Positions 31,959-40,975 of a DNA stretch of 64,000 nt are shown one piece after another (within the stretch, counting starts at the first letter, position 1; each line of letters opens with the position of its first letter). The stretch covers positions 1 through 64,000 of the forward strand of contig DASXFV010000016.1 of assembly GCA_036489445.1 (NCBI GenBank), written 5' to 3'. The stretch comes from DAIDKA01 sp036489445. Lineage in GTDB: Bacteria > Pseudomonadota > Gammaproteobacteria > Steroidobacterales > Steroidobacteraceae. The position numbers were made by a program, and so were the translations under genes. The notes beneath the pieces are model-generated. The model was not told where the DNA came from. It saw only the letters and a program-made list of their open reading frames with translations, and did no database searches.

Positions 31959-34727
31959 ATGACCAAGCCCACCCTCGTCCTGGTTGACGGCTCCTCCTAC
32001 CTGTACCGGGCGTTCCACGCCATGCCGCCGCTGAGCAACGCAGCCGGGGAGCCCACGGGCGCCATGCTGGGCGTGCTCAACATGGTGGTGAAACTGATGC
32101 GCGATTATGCGCAGGCCCAACTGGCCGTCGTCTTCGATGCCCCAGGACGTACCTTCCGTGATGACCTGTTCGAGGCCTACAAATCACACCGTCCGCCAAT
32201 GCCGGATGACCTGCGTTCACAGGTCGAGCCGCTGCTGGCGATCCTCAAGGCCCAGGGTCTGCCGCTGCTGCGGATCAAGGGCGTGGAGGCCGACGATGTC
32301 ATCGGTACCCTGGCGCGCCGGGCCGAGGCAGCCGGCTACCAGGTGATCATCTCCACGGGCGACAAGGACATGTCGCAGCTGGTGAACGAGGCCATCACGA
32401 TCGTCAACACCATGACCGATTCGCGTCTGGATCGCGACGGGGTGAAAGCCAAGTTTGATGTCTGGCCAGAACAGATCGTCGATTACCTGGCGCTGGTGGG
32501 TGATGCATCGGACAACATACCCGGTGTTCCCAAGGTGGGGCCCAAGACCGCGGCCAAATGGTTGGCCCAGTATAAAACCGCCGACGGCATCATCGAACAC
32601 GCCCGGGAGATCGAAGGCAAGGTCGGGGAAAACCTGCGCAGCGGTATCGAGACCCTGGTGCTGTCGCGGAAACTGGCAACGCTGGATACCGATGTGGAAT
32701 TGCCCCTGAGCCTCGAGGATCTGAAGCCGCAGCCCGTCGATACCGCGCAACTGCAGGCGCTGTACACGCGCTACGAATTGCGTGCCTTGCTGCGCCAGCT
32801 GACGGGCGAGACTGCGGACAACAAGACGGCGGGCGCAGCGCCCATCAGCAACCAGGTTGTCGCAGCCGAAGGCACGGTGCCCGCTGCTACTGAGGCGGGC
32901 GCAATGCCGACGCCGCCGCAACGCCGGTACGAGACGATCGTGAGCTGGGAGCAGCTGGAGAGCTGGCTCACGCGTCTGCGCAGCGCGCCGCTGTTCGCGT
33001 TCGACACCGAGACCACCAGCCTGGATTACATGAACGCCGAGATTGTCGGCGTGTCCTTCTGCATCGAACCGGGCGTCGCCGCCTACGTCCCCCTCGCGCA
33101 TGACTACGCCGGCGCACCCCAGCAGCTGTCCCGCGAGCGGGTGCTCGCGGCGCTGCAGCCGCTGCTGGAGGACCCGGGCCTGCCGAAGCTGGGCCAGCAT
33201 CTTAAGTATGACGCGCACGTTCTGGCCAATTACGACATCCGCCTCCAGGGCATGCGCTTCGACACGATGCTGGAATCCTATGTCTGGAACAGCGTGGCCA
33301 CCCGTCACGACATGGACTCTACGGCAGCGCGGTACCTTGGTATCCAGACCATAAAGTTCGAGCACGTCGCCGGCAAGGGCGCCAAGCAGCTGACCTTCAA
33401 CCAGGTCCCCGTGGAGCGGGCGGCCGAATATTCCGCCGAAGACGCCGATGTGACCCTGCAGCTGCATCAGGTGCTGTCGGCGAAGTTGCGCAGCGTGCCG
33501 GCGCTGCAGCGCCTCTATGAGGAGGTTGAACAGCCGCTGGTGCCGGTGCTGACGCGCATGGAGTACCGCGGGGTGCTGATCGATGGCGCGTTGCTGGCGG
33601 CGCAGAGCCGGCAGATCGACACGCAGCTGAAGGAACTGGTCGTCCAGGCGCATCGGGAAGCCGGGGCGCAGTTCAATATCGAATCCCCCAAGCAGCTGCA
33701 GCAGATCCTGTTTGAGAAGCTGCAGATCCCGGTGCTGCGCAAGACCCCGACCGGGCAGCCCTCGACGGCCGAAGATGTGCTGGAGGAACTGGCCGGTTCA
33801 CACGCCTTGCCGCGCATCGTGCTGGACCACCGTACCCTGGCGAAACTCAAATCCACGTACACCGACAAACTGCCGCTGCAGATCAATGCACGCACGGGTC
33901 GTGTGCACACCTCTTATCACCAGGCTGTGGCCCAAACCGGGCGCCTGTCCTCGACGGACCCGAACCTGCAGAACATACCCGTGCGGCGTGCCGAAGGCCG
34001 CAGGATCCGCCAGGCCTTCATCGCTGCACCGGGGTCCGTGCTGCTGGCCGCGGACTACTCGCAGATCGAACTGCGCATCATGGCGCATCTGTCCGGGGAT
34101 CCGGGCCTGCTGGCCGCCTTTGCCGCTGACCTGGATGTCCACGTGGCCACCGCCGCCGAAGTGTTTGGCGTCGCGACCGCCGCCGTCACCGCCGACCAGC
34201 GCCGCACCGCCAAGACCATCAATTTCGGTCTCATCTATGGCATGTCGCCGTTCGGACTGGCGCGACAATTGGGCATCGATCGCGGCTCTGCGCAGGACTA
34301 CGTGAACCGGTACTTCGCCCGCTATCCTGGAGTGCGCCAGTTCATGGATGACACCCGGGAGCGGGCCCGCCGCGAGGGCTACGTGGAAACAGTATGCGGA
34401 CGGCGGTTGTACCTGCCCGATATCCGCTCCAGCAACCGTCAGTTGCAGCAGTACTCGGAGCGCAGCGCCATCAACGCGCCGATGCAAGGGACCGCAGCAG
34501 ACATCATCAAACTGGCGATGATCAGGGTCGATGACTGGTGCGAGCGCGAACAGCCACCGGCGCGGCTGATCATGCAGGTGCATGACGAGCTGGTGCTGGA
34601 GGTGCGTGCCGATGCGGTGGCCGAAGTGACGGCGGCCGTACGCACCCGAATGATGGAGGCTCTGAAACTCAAAGTACCGTTGAAGGTGGATTGCGGGGTG
34701 GGTGCCAACTGGGACGAGGCGCACTGA
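31959..34727 (+). CDS. polA: DNA polymerase I
   Basis: 922 residues with all three domains. The 5'-3' exonuclease (residues 1 to about 290) has LVDGSSYLYRAFHAMP and STGDKDMSQLV. The 3'-5' exonuclease begins near 330, with FAFDTETTSLDYM (the catalytic Asp and Glu retained) and YSAEDADVTLQLHQ. The polymerase (from about 540) has LLAADYSQIELRIMAHLSGD, RRTAKTINFGLIYGMS and MQVHDELVLEV. It fills gaps and removes RNA primers. A -10 like TATAAT lies at 31917-31922, upstream of ATG 31959. Confidence 0.97.
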   Translation: MTKPTLVLVDGSSYLYRAFHAMPPLSNAAGEPTGAMLGVLNMVVKLMRDYAQAQLAVVFDAPGRTFRDDLFEAYKSHRPPMPDDLRSQVEPLLAILKAQGLPLLRIKGVEADDVIGTLARRAEAAGYQVIISTGDKDMSQLVNEAITIVNTMTDSRLDRDGVKAKFDVWPEQIVDYLALVGDASDNIPGVPKVGPKTAAKWLAQYKTADGIIEHAREIEGKVGENLRSGIETLVLSRKLATLDTDVELPLSLEDLKPQPVDTAQLQALYTRYELRALLRQLTGETADNKTAGAAPISNQVVAAEGTVPAATEAGAMPTPPQRRYETIVSWEQLESWLTRLRSAPLFAFDTETTSLDYMNAEIVGVSFCIEPGVAAYVPLAHDYAGAPQQLSRERVLAALQPLLEDPGLPKLGQHLKYDAHVLANYDIRLQGMRFDTMLESYVWNSVATRHDMDSTAARYLGIQTIKFEHVAGKGAKQLTFNQVPVERAAEYSAEDADVTLQLHQVLSAKLRSVPALQRLYEEVEQPLVPVLTRMEYRGVLIDGALLAAQSRQIDTQLKELVVQAHREAGAQFNIESPKQLQQILFEKLQIPVLRKTPTGQPSTAEDVLEELAGSHALPRIVLDHRTLAKLKSTYTDKLPLQINARTGRVHTSYHQAVAQTGRLSSTDPNLQNIPVRRAEGRRIRQAFIAAPGSVLLAADYSQIELRIMAHLSGDPGLLAAFAADLDVHVATAAEVFGVATAAVTADQRRTAKTINFGLIYGMSPFGLARQLGIDRGSAQDYVNRYFARYPGVRQFMDDTRERARREGYVETVCGRRLYLPDIRSSNRQLQQYSERSAINAPMQGTAADIIKLAMIRVDDWCEREQPPARLIMQVHDELVLEVRADAVAEVTAAVRTRMMEALKLKVPLKVDCGVGANWDEAH

Positions 34728-34765
34728 TGTTGTATTGCTGCAACATGTCGTAATGCAACCACTTG

Positions 34766-34804
34766 AAAGTTCAACAGTTTTTAATGTTTGGTCTGTTGAA
34801 CTTT
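34766..34804. repeat. 12-bp inverted repeat downstream of polA
   Basis: AAAGTTCAACAG (34766-34777) and CTGTTGAACTTT (34793-34804) form a perfect 12-bp stem with a 15-base loop. No T-run follows on either strand, so it is not an ordinary terminator. Its right arm contains the GAACTT box of the promoter at 34798, so it may be a regulator site. Confidence 0.7.
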
Positions 34805-34824
34805 GAAGCCCCGTCCCTATCAAA
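34798..34824 (+). promoter_or_regulatory. Sigma-E (RpoE/AlgU) type promoter for the sRNA
   Basis: GAACTT (34798-34803), 16 bp spacer, then TCAAA (34820-34824). This fits the ECF sigma-E/AlgU consensus GAACTT-N16-TCNAA. It predicts a start near 34831, at the base of the first hairpin of the sRNA candidate. Confidence 0.65.
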
Positions 34825-34830
34825 TCCTAT

Positions 34831-34946
34831 GAGTGTCCCAAGCACTCCCCGCTTTCCTCCCTGGGCGGGTAACCCGGTTCACGAGACCTGTTCCGGGTTA
34901 GTCTAGCCCCGGTGGCCTCTTCTGAGATCACCGGGGCCCTTTATTG
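34831..34946 (+). ncRNA. Candidate sRNA between polA and engB (Spot42/ErsA locus)
   Basis: About 115 nt with four hairpins in a row: GAGTG/CACTC (34831-34847), CCCGC/GCGGG (34848-34869), AACCCGG/CCGGGTT (34871-34899) and a terminator stem (34906-34937). The second hairpin has a 12-base loop TTTCCTCCCTGG whose CCTCC is complementary to a Shine-Dalgarno sequence, as in many base-pairing sRNAs. In E. coli the Spot 42 RNA and in Pseudomonas ErsA are encoded in this same polA-engB gap. Sequence identity with either was not tested. Confidence 0.65.
34906..34945 (+). terminator. Rho-independent terminator of the sRNA
   Basis: GCCCCGGTG (34906-34914) pairs with CACCGGGGC (34929-34937), followed by CCTTTATT. 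A 9-bp GC-rich stem with a short T-rich tail. It also reaches the last codon of engB on the other strand. Confidence 0.75.
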
Positions 34947-35543
34947 TGTAATCAATTCCCCGCGAGTTTCAAGCCAGCTTTGCAGGCGCTCCTGCGCCTC
35001 CTCTATACCGACCCGGCGCAGCGCCGAGAACAGCTGGAGCGTGGCGCGACCACCCAGAATCGCCAAGGCCGCGGCTTGGGCTTTCATGCTTTCCGCCCGA
35101 GTCAGCTTGTCCGCCTTGGACAGCAGCACATGGATGCGCCGCCGGGCCGGGTCCGCCCAGTCGATGAGCTCCAGGTCACCGCCCGAGAGCCCCCGCCGGC
35201 AATCCACCACCAGGAACAATCCCTTCAGGCTGACGCGGGGTCGCAGGGCATCGATGAGCGGTGCCCACCCCGCCCGCTCCTCGCGCGGTCCTCCCGCAAA
35301 TCCATAGCCCGGCAGATCCACGATGCGCCGGTCTGCGCCCAGAGAAAAGAAGTTCAACAGTCGCGTTCGCCCCGGTGTCTTGCTGGTGCGCGCCAGGCCA
35401 TGGCGCGCAACGATGACGTTGATCGCCGATGACTTTCCCGCGTTGGACCGACCGGCAAAAGCAATCTCCACTCCGTGGTCAGCCGGAAACTGGGCACCGG
35501 CCGCGGCACTCAACATGAAACTCACTTCTGGGAACCGGCTCAC
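34941..35543 (-). CDS. engB: Ribosome biogenesis GTPase
   Basis: About 200 residues. G1 is FAGRSNAGKSSAINV, G3 is IVDLPGYGFAGG and G4 is LLSKADKLT, as in the YihA/YsxC/EngB family, which aids late 50S ribosomal subunit assembly. The start is taken as GTG 35543 (VSRFPEVSF); the frame is open to 35612, but that would reach the promoter of the divergent cytochrome gene. Gene order with polA and the sRNA is conserved in related bacteria. Confidence 0.92.
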   Translation of the reverse strand: MSRFPEVSFMLSAAAGAQFPADHGVEIAFAGRSNAGKSSAINVIVARHGLARTSKTPGRTRLLNFFSLGADRRIVDLPGYGFAGGPREERAGWAPLIDALRPRVSLKGLFLVVDCRRGLSGGDLELIDWADPARRRIHVLLSKADKLTRAESMKAQAAALAILGGRATLQLFSALRRVGIEEAQERLQSWLETRGELITQ

Positions 35544-35614
35544 GGGCGGGGGACCTCTTAGTACGGCGGATCTGTAGTGTACAATTCGCGACCTCTCACG
35601 CAGGCGGAGCACGG

Positions 35615-36313
35615 ATGAGCATGTCGCCGTTCATGAAAGCAGGTTGGATCGGTTTGGCTTCAACCATGACTGCGGCGCTGGTTGTCGGCGCCGCGCAACC
35701 CGCCGCGGCGGTTGCGACCCTGGCACAGGGTACGCCGTTTGCGGACGGTACTGTCGAAGCAGGCGCACTGAAGGCGGCAACCTGCTCGGCCTGCCATGGG
35801 CCAAACGGCAACAGCACCACCGCTCAGTGGCCGAAGATCGCCGGCCAGAATGCCGTATACACCGCCGAACAGCTGCATTTGTTCAAGGCCGGTGTACGCG
35901 TCAACCCCGACATGCAGAAGATGGCCAGCACCCTCAGCGACAAGGACATCGACAGTGTGGCGGTGTTCTTCCAGGCCCAAACGCCGGTGGGCGGGGAGGC
36001 GGACGCCTCCAAGTGGCTGGCCGGAGAGGACCTGTATCGCTTTGGTGATGTGGCCCGGGAAATTCCGGCCTGCACCGCCTGCCATGGCCCTGTGGGCCGG
36101 GGCAATTCCGTCGCGGACTACCCCGCCCTGCGTGCCCAATTCGCTCCCTATGTGGCCAAGCAGCTCAACGATTTCGCCAGTGGCGCCCGCTACAGCGGTG
36201 CCAAGCCCGGCGCGCCGACCAGCCGCAATGGCTACATAATGACCACCATCGCCAAGCGTCTCACGGGCGATGACATCCAGGCGGTCGCTGCCTATATTCA
36301 GGGTATGCGTTAG
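35615..36313 (+). CDS. Dihaem cytochrome c4
   Basis: 232 residues. The signal peptide ends about residue 33. Two class I cytochrome domains follow, each with a CxxCH haem site: CSACH at 57-61 and CTACH near 153. It is a periplasmic electron carrier between the bc1 complex and terminal oxidases. GGAG is 5 nt before ATG 35615; ATG 35621 is a second possibility. The order engB - c4 - dsbA is typical of Xanthomonadales and pseudomonads. Confidence 0.93.
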   Translation: MSMSPFMKAGWIGLASTMTAALVVGAAQPAAAVATLAQGTPFADGTVEAGALKAATCSACHGPNGNSTTAQWPKIAGQNAVYTAEQLHLFKAGVRVNPDMQKMASTLSDKDIDSVAVFFQAQTPVGGEADASKWLAGEDLYRFGDVAREIPACTACHGPVGRGNSVADYPALRAQFAPYVAKQLNDFASGARYSGAKPGAPTSRNGYIMTTIAKRLTGDDIQAVAAYIQGMR

Positions 36314-36351
36314 ACACGGAATCCGGCGCCGATGAGCCGGGGAGCTATTGA

Positions 36352-37260
36352 ATGAACCGACCGATCGTCCTGCTGCTGGCCCTGCTTTCCCTGAGCATCA
36401 GCGGCTGCAGCCACCAGGCGGCTGTTCCTGCGACCACCCAGGGCGCCCTCACCAGCGCGCCGGAGCAGGCGAAGCAGGATGTGGCAGCGAGCGCCAATGG
36501 TCAGGCTGCCAGCGCGACGGCGACCGTGGCGGATGTGGCAAATCCCCCAGCCAGTTCTGCAGCCGCCGCCGTGGCGCAGCCCGGTGCCGAGGGCCCAGCT
36601 GATGGCACTGACGATGCTCCGGTCGGCACCACGTCCCTGGAGAAAATTGCCGATCTGCCTTCGCAGCATCGGCTGCCGGATGGCAAGTGGAAGCCGGGCG
36701 TTAACTACGATCCGGTCGTCCCGGCGCAGCCCACCTCCGCGCCGGCCGGCAAGGTCGAAGTACTCGAAGTCTTCTGGTACGCCTGTCCGCATTGCTACGC
36801 CCTGGAGCCGTACCTCACGGCGTGGCGCAAAACCAAGCCTGATTACATCGACTTCGTGCGCGTCCCGGTCATGTGGGGACCCATCCATCGCGCCCATGCG
36901 CAGCTGTACTACACATTGAAGCAGCTGGGTCGAAACGACCTGGATGGCAAAGTCTTCGAGACCCTGCACCAGCAGGAGAATCCTCTGATGGGCAATACAC
37001 CGGAGGAGACCTTCGAGCTGCAACTGAAATTCGCCAAGGAAAATGGCATCGACGCGGAAGCCTTCCGCAAAGCGTATAACTCCTTCGCCGTGAACTCCGA
37101 CCTGCAGCGCGCGGAGGAAATCACCCAGCGCTACCATGTCGAGGGTGTGCCCCTGATCGTCATCAACGGCAAGTACATGACTGATGTGGGTAAGGCCGGT
37201 AGCCACGAAGCGTTGATCGCCGAAATCAACGACCTGGCCGCCAGCGAGCACAAGCACTAG
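36352..37260 (+). CDS. dsbA: Thiol:disulfide interchange protein DsbA, lipoprotein form
   Basis: 302 residues. The leader ends SISGC (lipobox Cys19), so the protein is predicted to be lipid-anchored. A low-complexity Ala/Thr/Gln linker of about 80 residues separates the anchor from the catalytic domain. The active site CPHC (145-148) lies in VFWYACPHCYAL, and the cis-Pro loop is VEGVPLIVING. DsbA oxidises Cys pairs in periplasmic proteins. GGAG is 7 nt before ATG 36352. The next gene downstream is tRNA-Arg. Confidence 0.9.
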   Translation: MNRPIVLLLALLSLSISGCSHQAAVPATTQGALTSAPEQAKQDVAASANGQAASATATVADVANPPASSAAAAVAQPGAEGPADGTDDAPVGTTSLEKIADLPSQHRLPDGKWKPGVNYDPVVPAQPTSAPAGKVEVLEVFWYACPHCYALEPYLTAWRKTKPDYIDFVRVPVMWGPIHRAHAQLYYTLKQLGRNDLDGKVFETLHQQENPLMGNTPEETFELQLKFAKENGIDAEAFRKAYNSFAVNSDLQRAEEITQRYHVEGVPLIVINGKYMTDVGKAGSHEALIAEINDLAASEHKH

Positions 37261-37312
37261 GAATCCACGGCCCACACCGCCGTTGCGGTAAACTGCAAAC
37301 TTCCGATCGCGT

Positions 37313-37389
37313 GCGCCCGTAGCTCAGCTGGATAGAGTACTGCCCTCCGAAGGCAGGGGTCACTGGTTCGAATCCAGTCGGGCGCGCCA
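37313..37389 (+). tRNA. tRNA-Arg(CCG)
   Basis: 77 nt with encoded CCA. The acceptor stem GCGCCCG pairs with CGGGCGC, the anticodon stem is CTGCC/GGCAG with loop CTCCGAA (anticodon CCG), and the T-loop is GGTTCGAATCC. The discriminator is G. Its 3' end borders the island that follows and is a common integrase target. Confidence 0.95.
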
Positions 37390-37460
37390 AATTTCAATAA
37401 TAAAATCAGGTAGATGTCGAGCGCGAGTCGGTCGATTGATCTTCGATTTAACTTAAATTT

Positions 37461-37481
37461 TGGTCACTCCCTGGTCACTCC
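37461..37481. repeat. Tandem TGGTCACTCC repeat next to the tRNA
   Basis: TGGTCACTCC at 37461-37470 is repeated at 37472-37481, an 11-bp period, about 70 bp after tRNA-Arg. Short direct repeats at this place may be integrase arm sites of the former element. This is inference. Confidence 0.45.
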
Positions 37482-37639
37482 GGACGCTCGTGATGGACAT
37501 CATCGGGTCCAGACTCCGTGTGTACAGAGCTGCTGCTGACGCCCTGCGCGCAAGTCGGCGCCATGCTCGTGCAGCGGAAGGTCATCCAAGCGGGACTGTG
37601 CTGCCACTCAAAGGGTGAAGTTTCCGTCGGCAACACCGG

Positions 37640-39043
37640 GTACCTCGTTCTGCGCGGCAAGGACAACACCGGCCGCGACCTCATCATCTCGCAGGCGTAC
37701 CTGACCCGCGGCATGCGCGAGCGCGCGGCAGAGTTGGCGACCGAGTGGCTGGGGCCACGAACCGAACAAGAGATCCGGCAGAGTCTTGAGCGCGAAGTGG
37801 AGCAGGAGCGCTGGACCAGCCTGGATCGGACCTTACAGCGCGAGGCAGTCGATGGCTTGGTGCGAGCTGTGACTCTGGCCGAGCCACGACTCCAGCGCCA
37901 GCGACCCCTCCTGATTGGCCGTCTGCAACACTTGCAGCGCCTGGGGCTCACCAGTGAGCCGCAGCCCGGCGTATGGGCTATCCACGCCGATGCCGAGCAG
38001 ACCTTGCGGGCGATGGGCGAGCGCGGCGACATCCTGCGCACGATGCAGCGCGCCCTACGCGGGGAGCCGTGCGAGCTGGTCGTGTCCGAGCCCGGTGAGA
38101 ACGGCCGCACGGTCGTCGGGCGGGTCGCCGCCAAGGGCCTGGCGGATGAGCTGTACGAGAAGGGCTACCTGATCATCGAGGGCACCGATGGCAAGGCCCA
38201 CTACGTCGCGCTTCCCCCCAAGACGGAGCTGGAGCAATACCCAAGGGGGCGTTGGTCGAAGTCGGTGCCTCGGCCGGAGCGCGAGCATCCGACCGGACCA
38301 TCGCCGCGCTAGCGACCGACGGTCTCTATCGAACCGAGGATCACCTGAGGGTTGCCCAGGCGGAGGCCGCGCCAAACCGCGATCCGCACGACGTCGTCGC
38401 CGCTCACGTCCGCCGGCTCGAAGCGTTGCGCCGGGCCGGTGTCGTGGAGCGCTTGACCGAGGGCGTCTGGCGCGTGCCGGCCGATCTTCCCGAACAAGGC
38501 CGGCGGCACGACGCCCAGCGGCTGGGCGGTGGTGTGGCGGTGGAACTGCGCTCGCACCTGCCCGTCGAACAGCAGACGCGAGCGATTGGCGCGACGTGGC
38601 TGGACCGGCAACTGATCGCCGGAGGGAAAGACCTGGGCGAGCGGGGCTTCGGCAGCGCGGCGCGCGAAGGGCTACGGCAAAGGGCGGATTTCCTCGTCGA
38701 GCGAGGACTGGCGGAACGGCACGGACAACGAGTGATCCTGGCGCGCAATCTGCTCTCCACGCTGCGCGAGCGAGACATCGCTACAGCCGCGAAGAGCATT
38801 GCCCGCGAGACCGGTCTCACCTATCGGCCGGTTGTCGACGGCGAGAGAGTCAGTGGCGTCTACCGGCGCAATATTCTCCTCGCCAGCGGGCGCTTTGCCA
38901 TGCTGGAGGATGGAATGGGATTCAGTTTGGTACCGTGGAAGCCGGTGATCGAGCCCAGGCTGGGGCAGACCATCATCGCCATCATGCGAGGCGCAAGCGT
39001 ATCGTGGGAAATTGGGCGACGTCGCGGATTATCAGTTACGTGA
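37640..39043 (+). pseudogene. Relaxase (VirD2/TraI-like, DUF3363) 5'-truncated and frameshifted
   Basis: The conserved part starts at about LRGKDNTGRDLIISQAYL and runs through GMRERAAELATEWLGPRTE to the C-terminal GMGFSLVPWKPVIEPRLGQ, which is the normal end of DUF3363 mobilisation proteins. The N-terminal relaxase domain with the Tyr and the three His metal site is absent. The frame shifts once at a G5 run (38245-38249): text before ends in QYPRG, text after continues with VEVGASAGARASDRTIAAL. The protein cannot nick DNA. Confidence 0.8.
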
Positions 39044-39096
39044 AAGCTACGTTGCGGGTGCCTCCACTCAGGGGATTGCGAGATGAGGGTTGGAAG

Positions 39097-39738
39097 ATGA
39101 ACGACTTGCAGATCATTGGGCGGCGCAGCTCGCATTTCACGCGTGTGCCGTTACTGTTTGCGCAGGAACTGGGCGTGGCGCTGCAGGTGGTGCCGGTGTA
39201 CGACATGACGGCGCTGGGACCGCAGATGTACGCGGGTAATCCGGCGCTGAAGCTGCCAATCCTGCGCGTCGGAGACACGGTGCTGTTCGGGGCGCAGAAC
39301 ATCTGCCGAGCGATCGCGGAACGGGCGGCGCGGCCAGCGCGCATGGTGTGGCCGGAGGAACTGCGCGACACGGTGTCGCGCAATGCGCAGGAGCTGGTGT
39401 GGCACGCCATGGCGGCGCAGGTACAACTGGTGTTTGGAACGGTGCTGTGCAAGCTGCCCGCGGACAATGTGTACTTCACGAAGGCGCGTGCGGGGTTCGA
39501 GGGAGCGTTGAGCTGGCTGGAGGCGCACCTGGAGCAGGCGCTCGCGGCGTTACCGGCACCGCGTGATTTGTCGCTGCTGGAGGTGTCGCTTTTCTGTCTG
39601 CTCGATCATCTGTCGTTCCGGCCGACGCTGATGCTGCATGCGTATCCGGCGTTGGAGCGTTTCACTGAAACATTCGCGACGCGGCCAGCGGCGAAGCACA
39701 CGACGTATCAGTTTGATGTTGCGCCGGCGGGCAGTTGA
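39097..39738 (+). CDS. Glutathione S-transferase family protein
   Basis: 213 residues. The N-terminal thioredoxin-like domain runs MNDLQIIGRRSSHFTRVPLL to about 80, with the cis-Pro region LKLPILRVGD and the following Glu/Gln-Asn turn (GAQNICRAIAE). The all-helical C-terminal domain follows. GSTs conjugate glutathione to electrophiles; the substrate is unknown. It begins 54 bp after the relaxase remnant and is island cargo, with a LysR gene divergent or convergent nearby. Confidence 0.8.
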   Translation: MNDLQIIGRRSSHFTRVPLLFAQELGVALQVVPVYDMTALGPQMYAGNPALKLPILRVGDTVLFGAQNICRAIAERAARPARMVWPEELRDTVSRNAQELVWHAMAAQVQLVFGTVLCKLPADNVYFTKARAGFEGALSWLEAHLEQALAALPAPRDLSLLEVSLFCLLDHLSFRPTLMLHAYPALERFTETFATRPAAKHTTYQFDVAPAGS

Positions 39739-39760
39739 GACGGGGGTCCGCGAGGGGCGC

Positions 39761-40768
39761 TCAGGTGGCGGCGTCAGGATCTTGGATGGCGACCTGGGGC
39801 GCGGCGGCTTTAGCCACGGCCCGGGTTGCGCGATGCGCGGAGAGGTTGCCGCTATAAATGCCACCGCGTCGGCTGTTCGCCCGAGTTCCTGGTAGCGCCG
39901 GGTCTGATACACGTCCGCCTTCAAAAAACTCAATCAGGGCGACAAGCGTCGCCGATACCTCCTGCGTGCGCCATACCAGGCCCGTGACGACCGATTCGTG
40001 CACTCGCGGCAAAGAATGCCGGACAACATGACGGTGATCTACGATGGCCAGCACCGATTCCGGCACCAACGCGATTCCGGCTCCAGCGGCGACACAGGCC
40101 ACCATGGCGTGATAGGAGCTCATTTCCAGTACACGTAACGTCGCCAGTCCTTTACGCCCGAGCCAGCGTTCGAAGACCCGACGGTAGGCGCAACCCGCCG
40201 GGAACGCGATTAGCGAGTCGCCGTGCACGTCCGCAGCGCGCCGAATCGGCCGATGAGCCGCCGCTGAGATCACCACTAGGCGCTCGGCGAAAAGCGGCAA
40301 TACTGATAGCTGCTCACTGCGCTCCGGTGCCTCAGCCACGAAGGCAGCCTCGACGCGTCGTTGCTGGACGGCGGCCAGCATTGCATCGTTGGTCCCGGTG
40401 ACGAGCTCGACTCTCACCTCCGGGAAGGCTCGATGATAAGCGGCCAGCACGCCCGGTAGGCGGCCGGCCGCGGTACTTTCCAGCGATCCGAGCTTCAGTA
40501 CGCCCTCTGGCGCTGCGCCGCGCACCACGGCGTACGCCTCCTCCGAGAGGCGAAGCAACCGCTCCGCGTAGTCCAGCAGCCGCTCGCCGTGCGGGGTGAG
40601 CGTCAAGCGCTGCTTGCTGCGGTAGAACAGACGCGCGCCGATCGAGAGCTCGAGCTGCTTCACGCGCGCGCTCACGTTCGAGGGCACGCGGTGCAGAGCG
40701 CGCCCGGCACGAATGATGCCGCCTTCATCGACCACCGCTTTGAAGATCTTCAGATCCGAGAGTTCCAT
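39761..40768 (-). CDS. LysR-family transcriptional regulator
   Basis: 335 residues. The winged helix MELSDLKIFKAVVDEGGIIR with recognition segment SNVSARVKQLELSIGARLF occupies residues 1-65. The effector domain runs from about 90 to 300, with SAAAHRPIRRA and AFPAGCAYRRVFE. The last 45 residues are an Arg/Ala-rich extension. The gene is convergent with GST and divergent from the nitronate monooxygenase gene, so it probably controls the latter operon. Confidence 0.9.
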   Translation of the reverse strand: MELSDLKIFKAVVDEGGIIRAGRALHRVPSNVSARVKQLELSIGARLFYRSKQRLTLTPHGERLLDYAERLLRLSEEAYAVVRGAAPEGVLKLGSLESTAAGRLPGVLAAYHRAFPEVRVELVTGTNDAMLAAVQQRRVEAAFVAEAPERSEQLSVLPLFAERLVVISAAAHRPIRRAADVHGDSLIAFPAGCAYRRVFERWLGRKGLATLRVLEMSSYHAMVACVAAGAGIALVPESVLAIVDHRHVVRHSLPRVHESVVTGLVWRTQEVSATLVALIEFFEGGRVSDPALPGTRANSRRGGIYSGNLSAHRATRAVAKAAAPQVAIQDPDAAT

Positions 40769-40975
40769 GTCGTGACACTCGCTGCGATCGGGAACACCGG
40801 GAGCATTCACGGGAACCATACTATGCTCATACGAAGAATATGTCATTCTACATTATTCACTATATGAGTATAGGCGAGGATCTATATTCTCCGGCAGTGA
40901 GTGGCGGCCATTTAACCTGGAGGCCGAGTGGCGCCGTCCATGGAGTCCCGTAACCCAAGAGGAGCCCGCCGAGCG

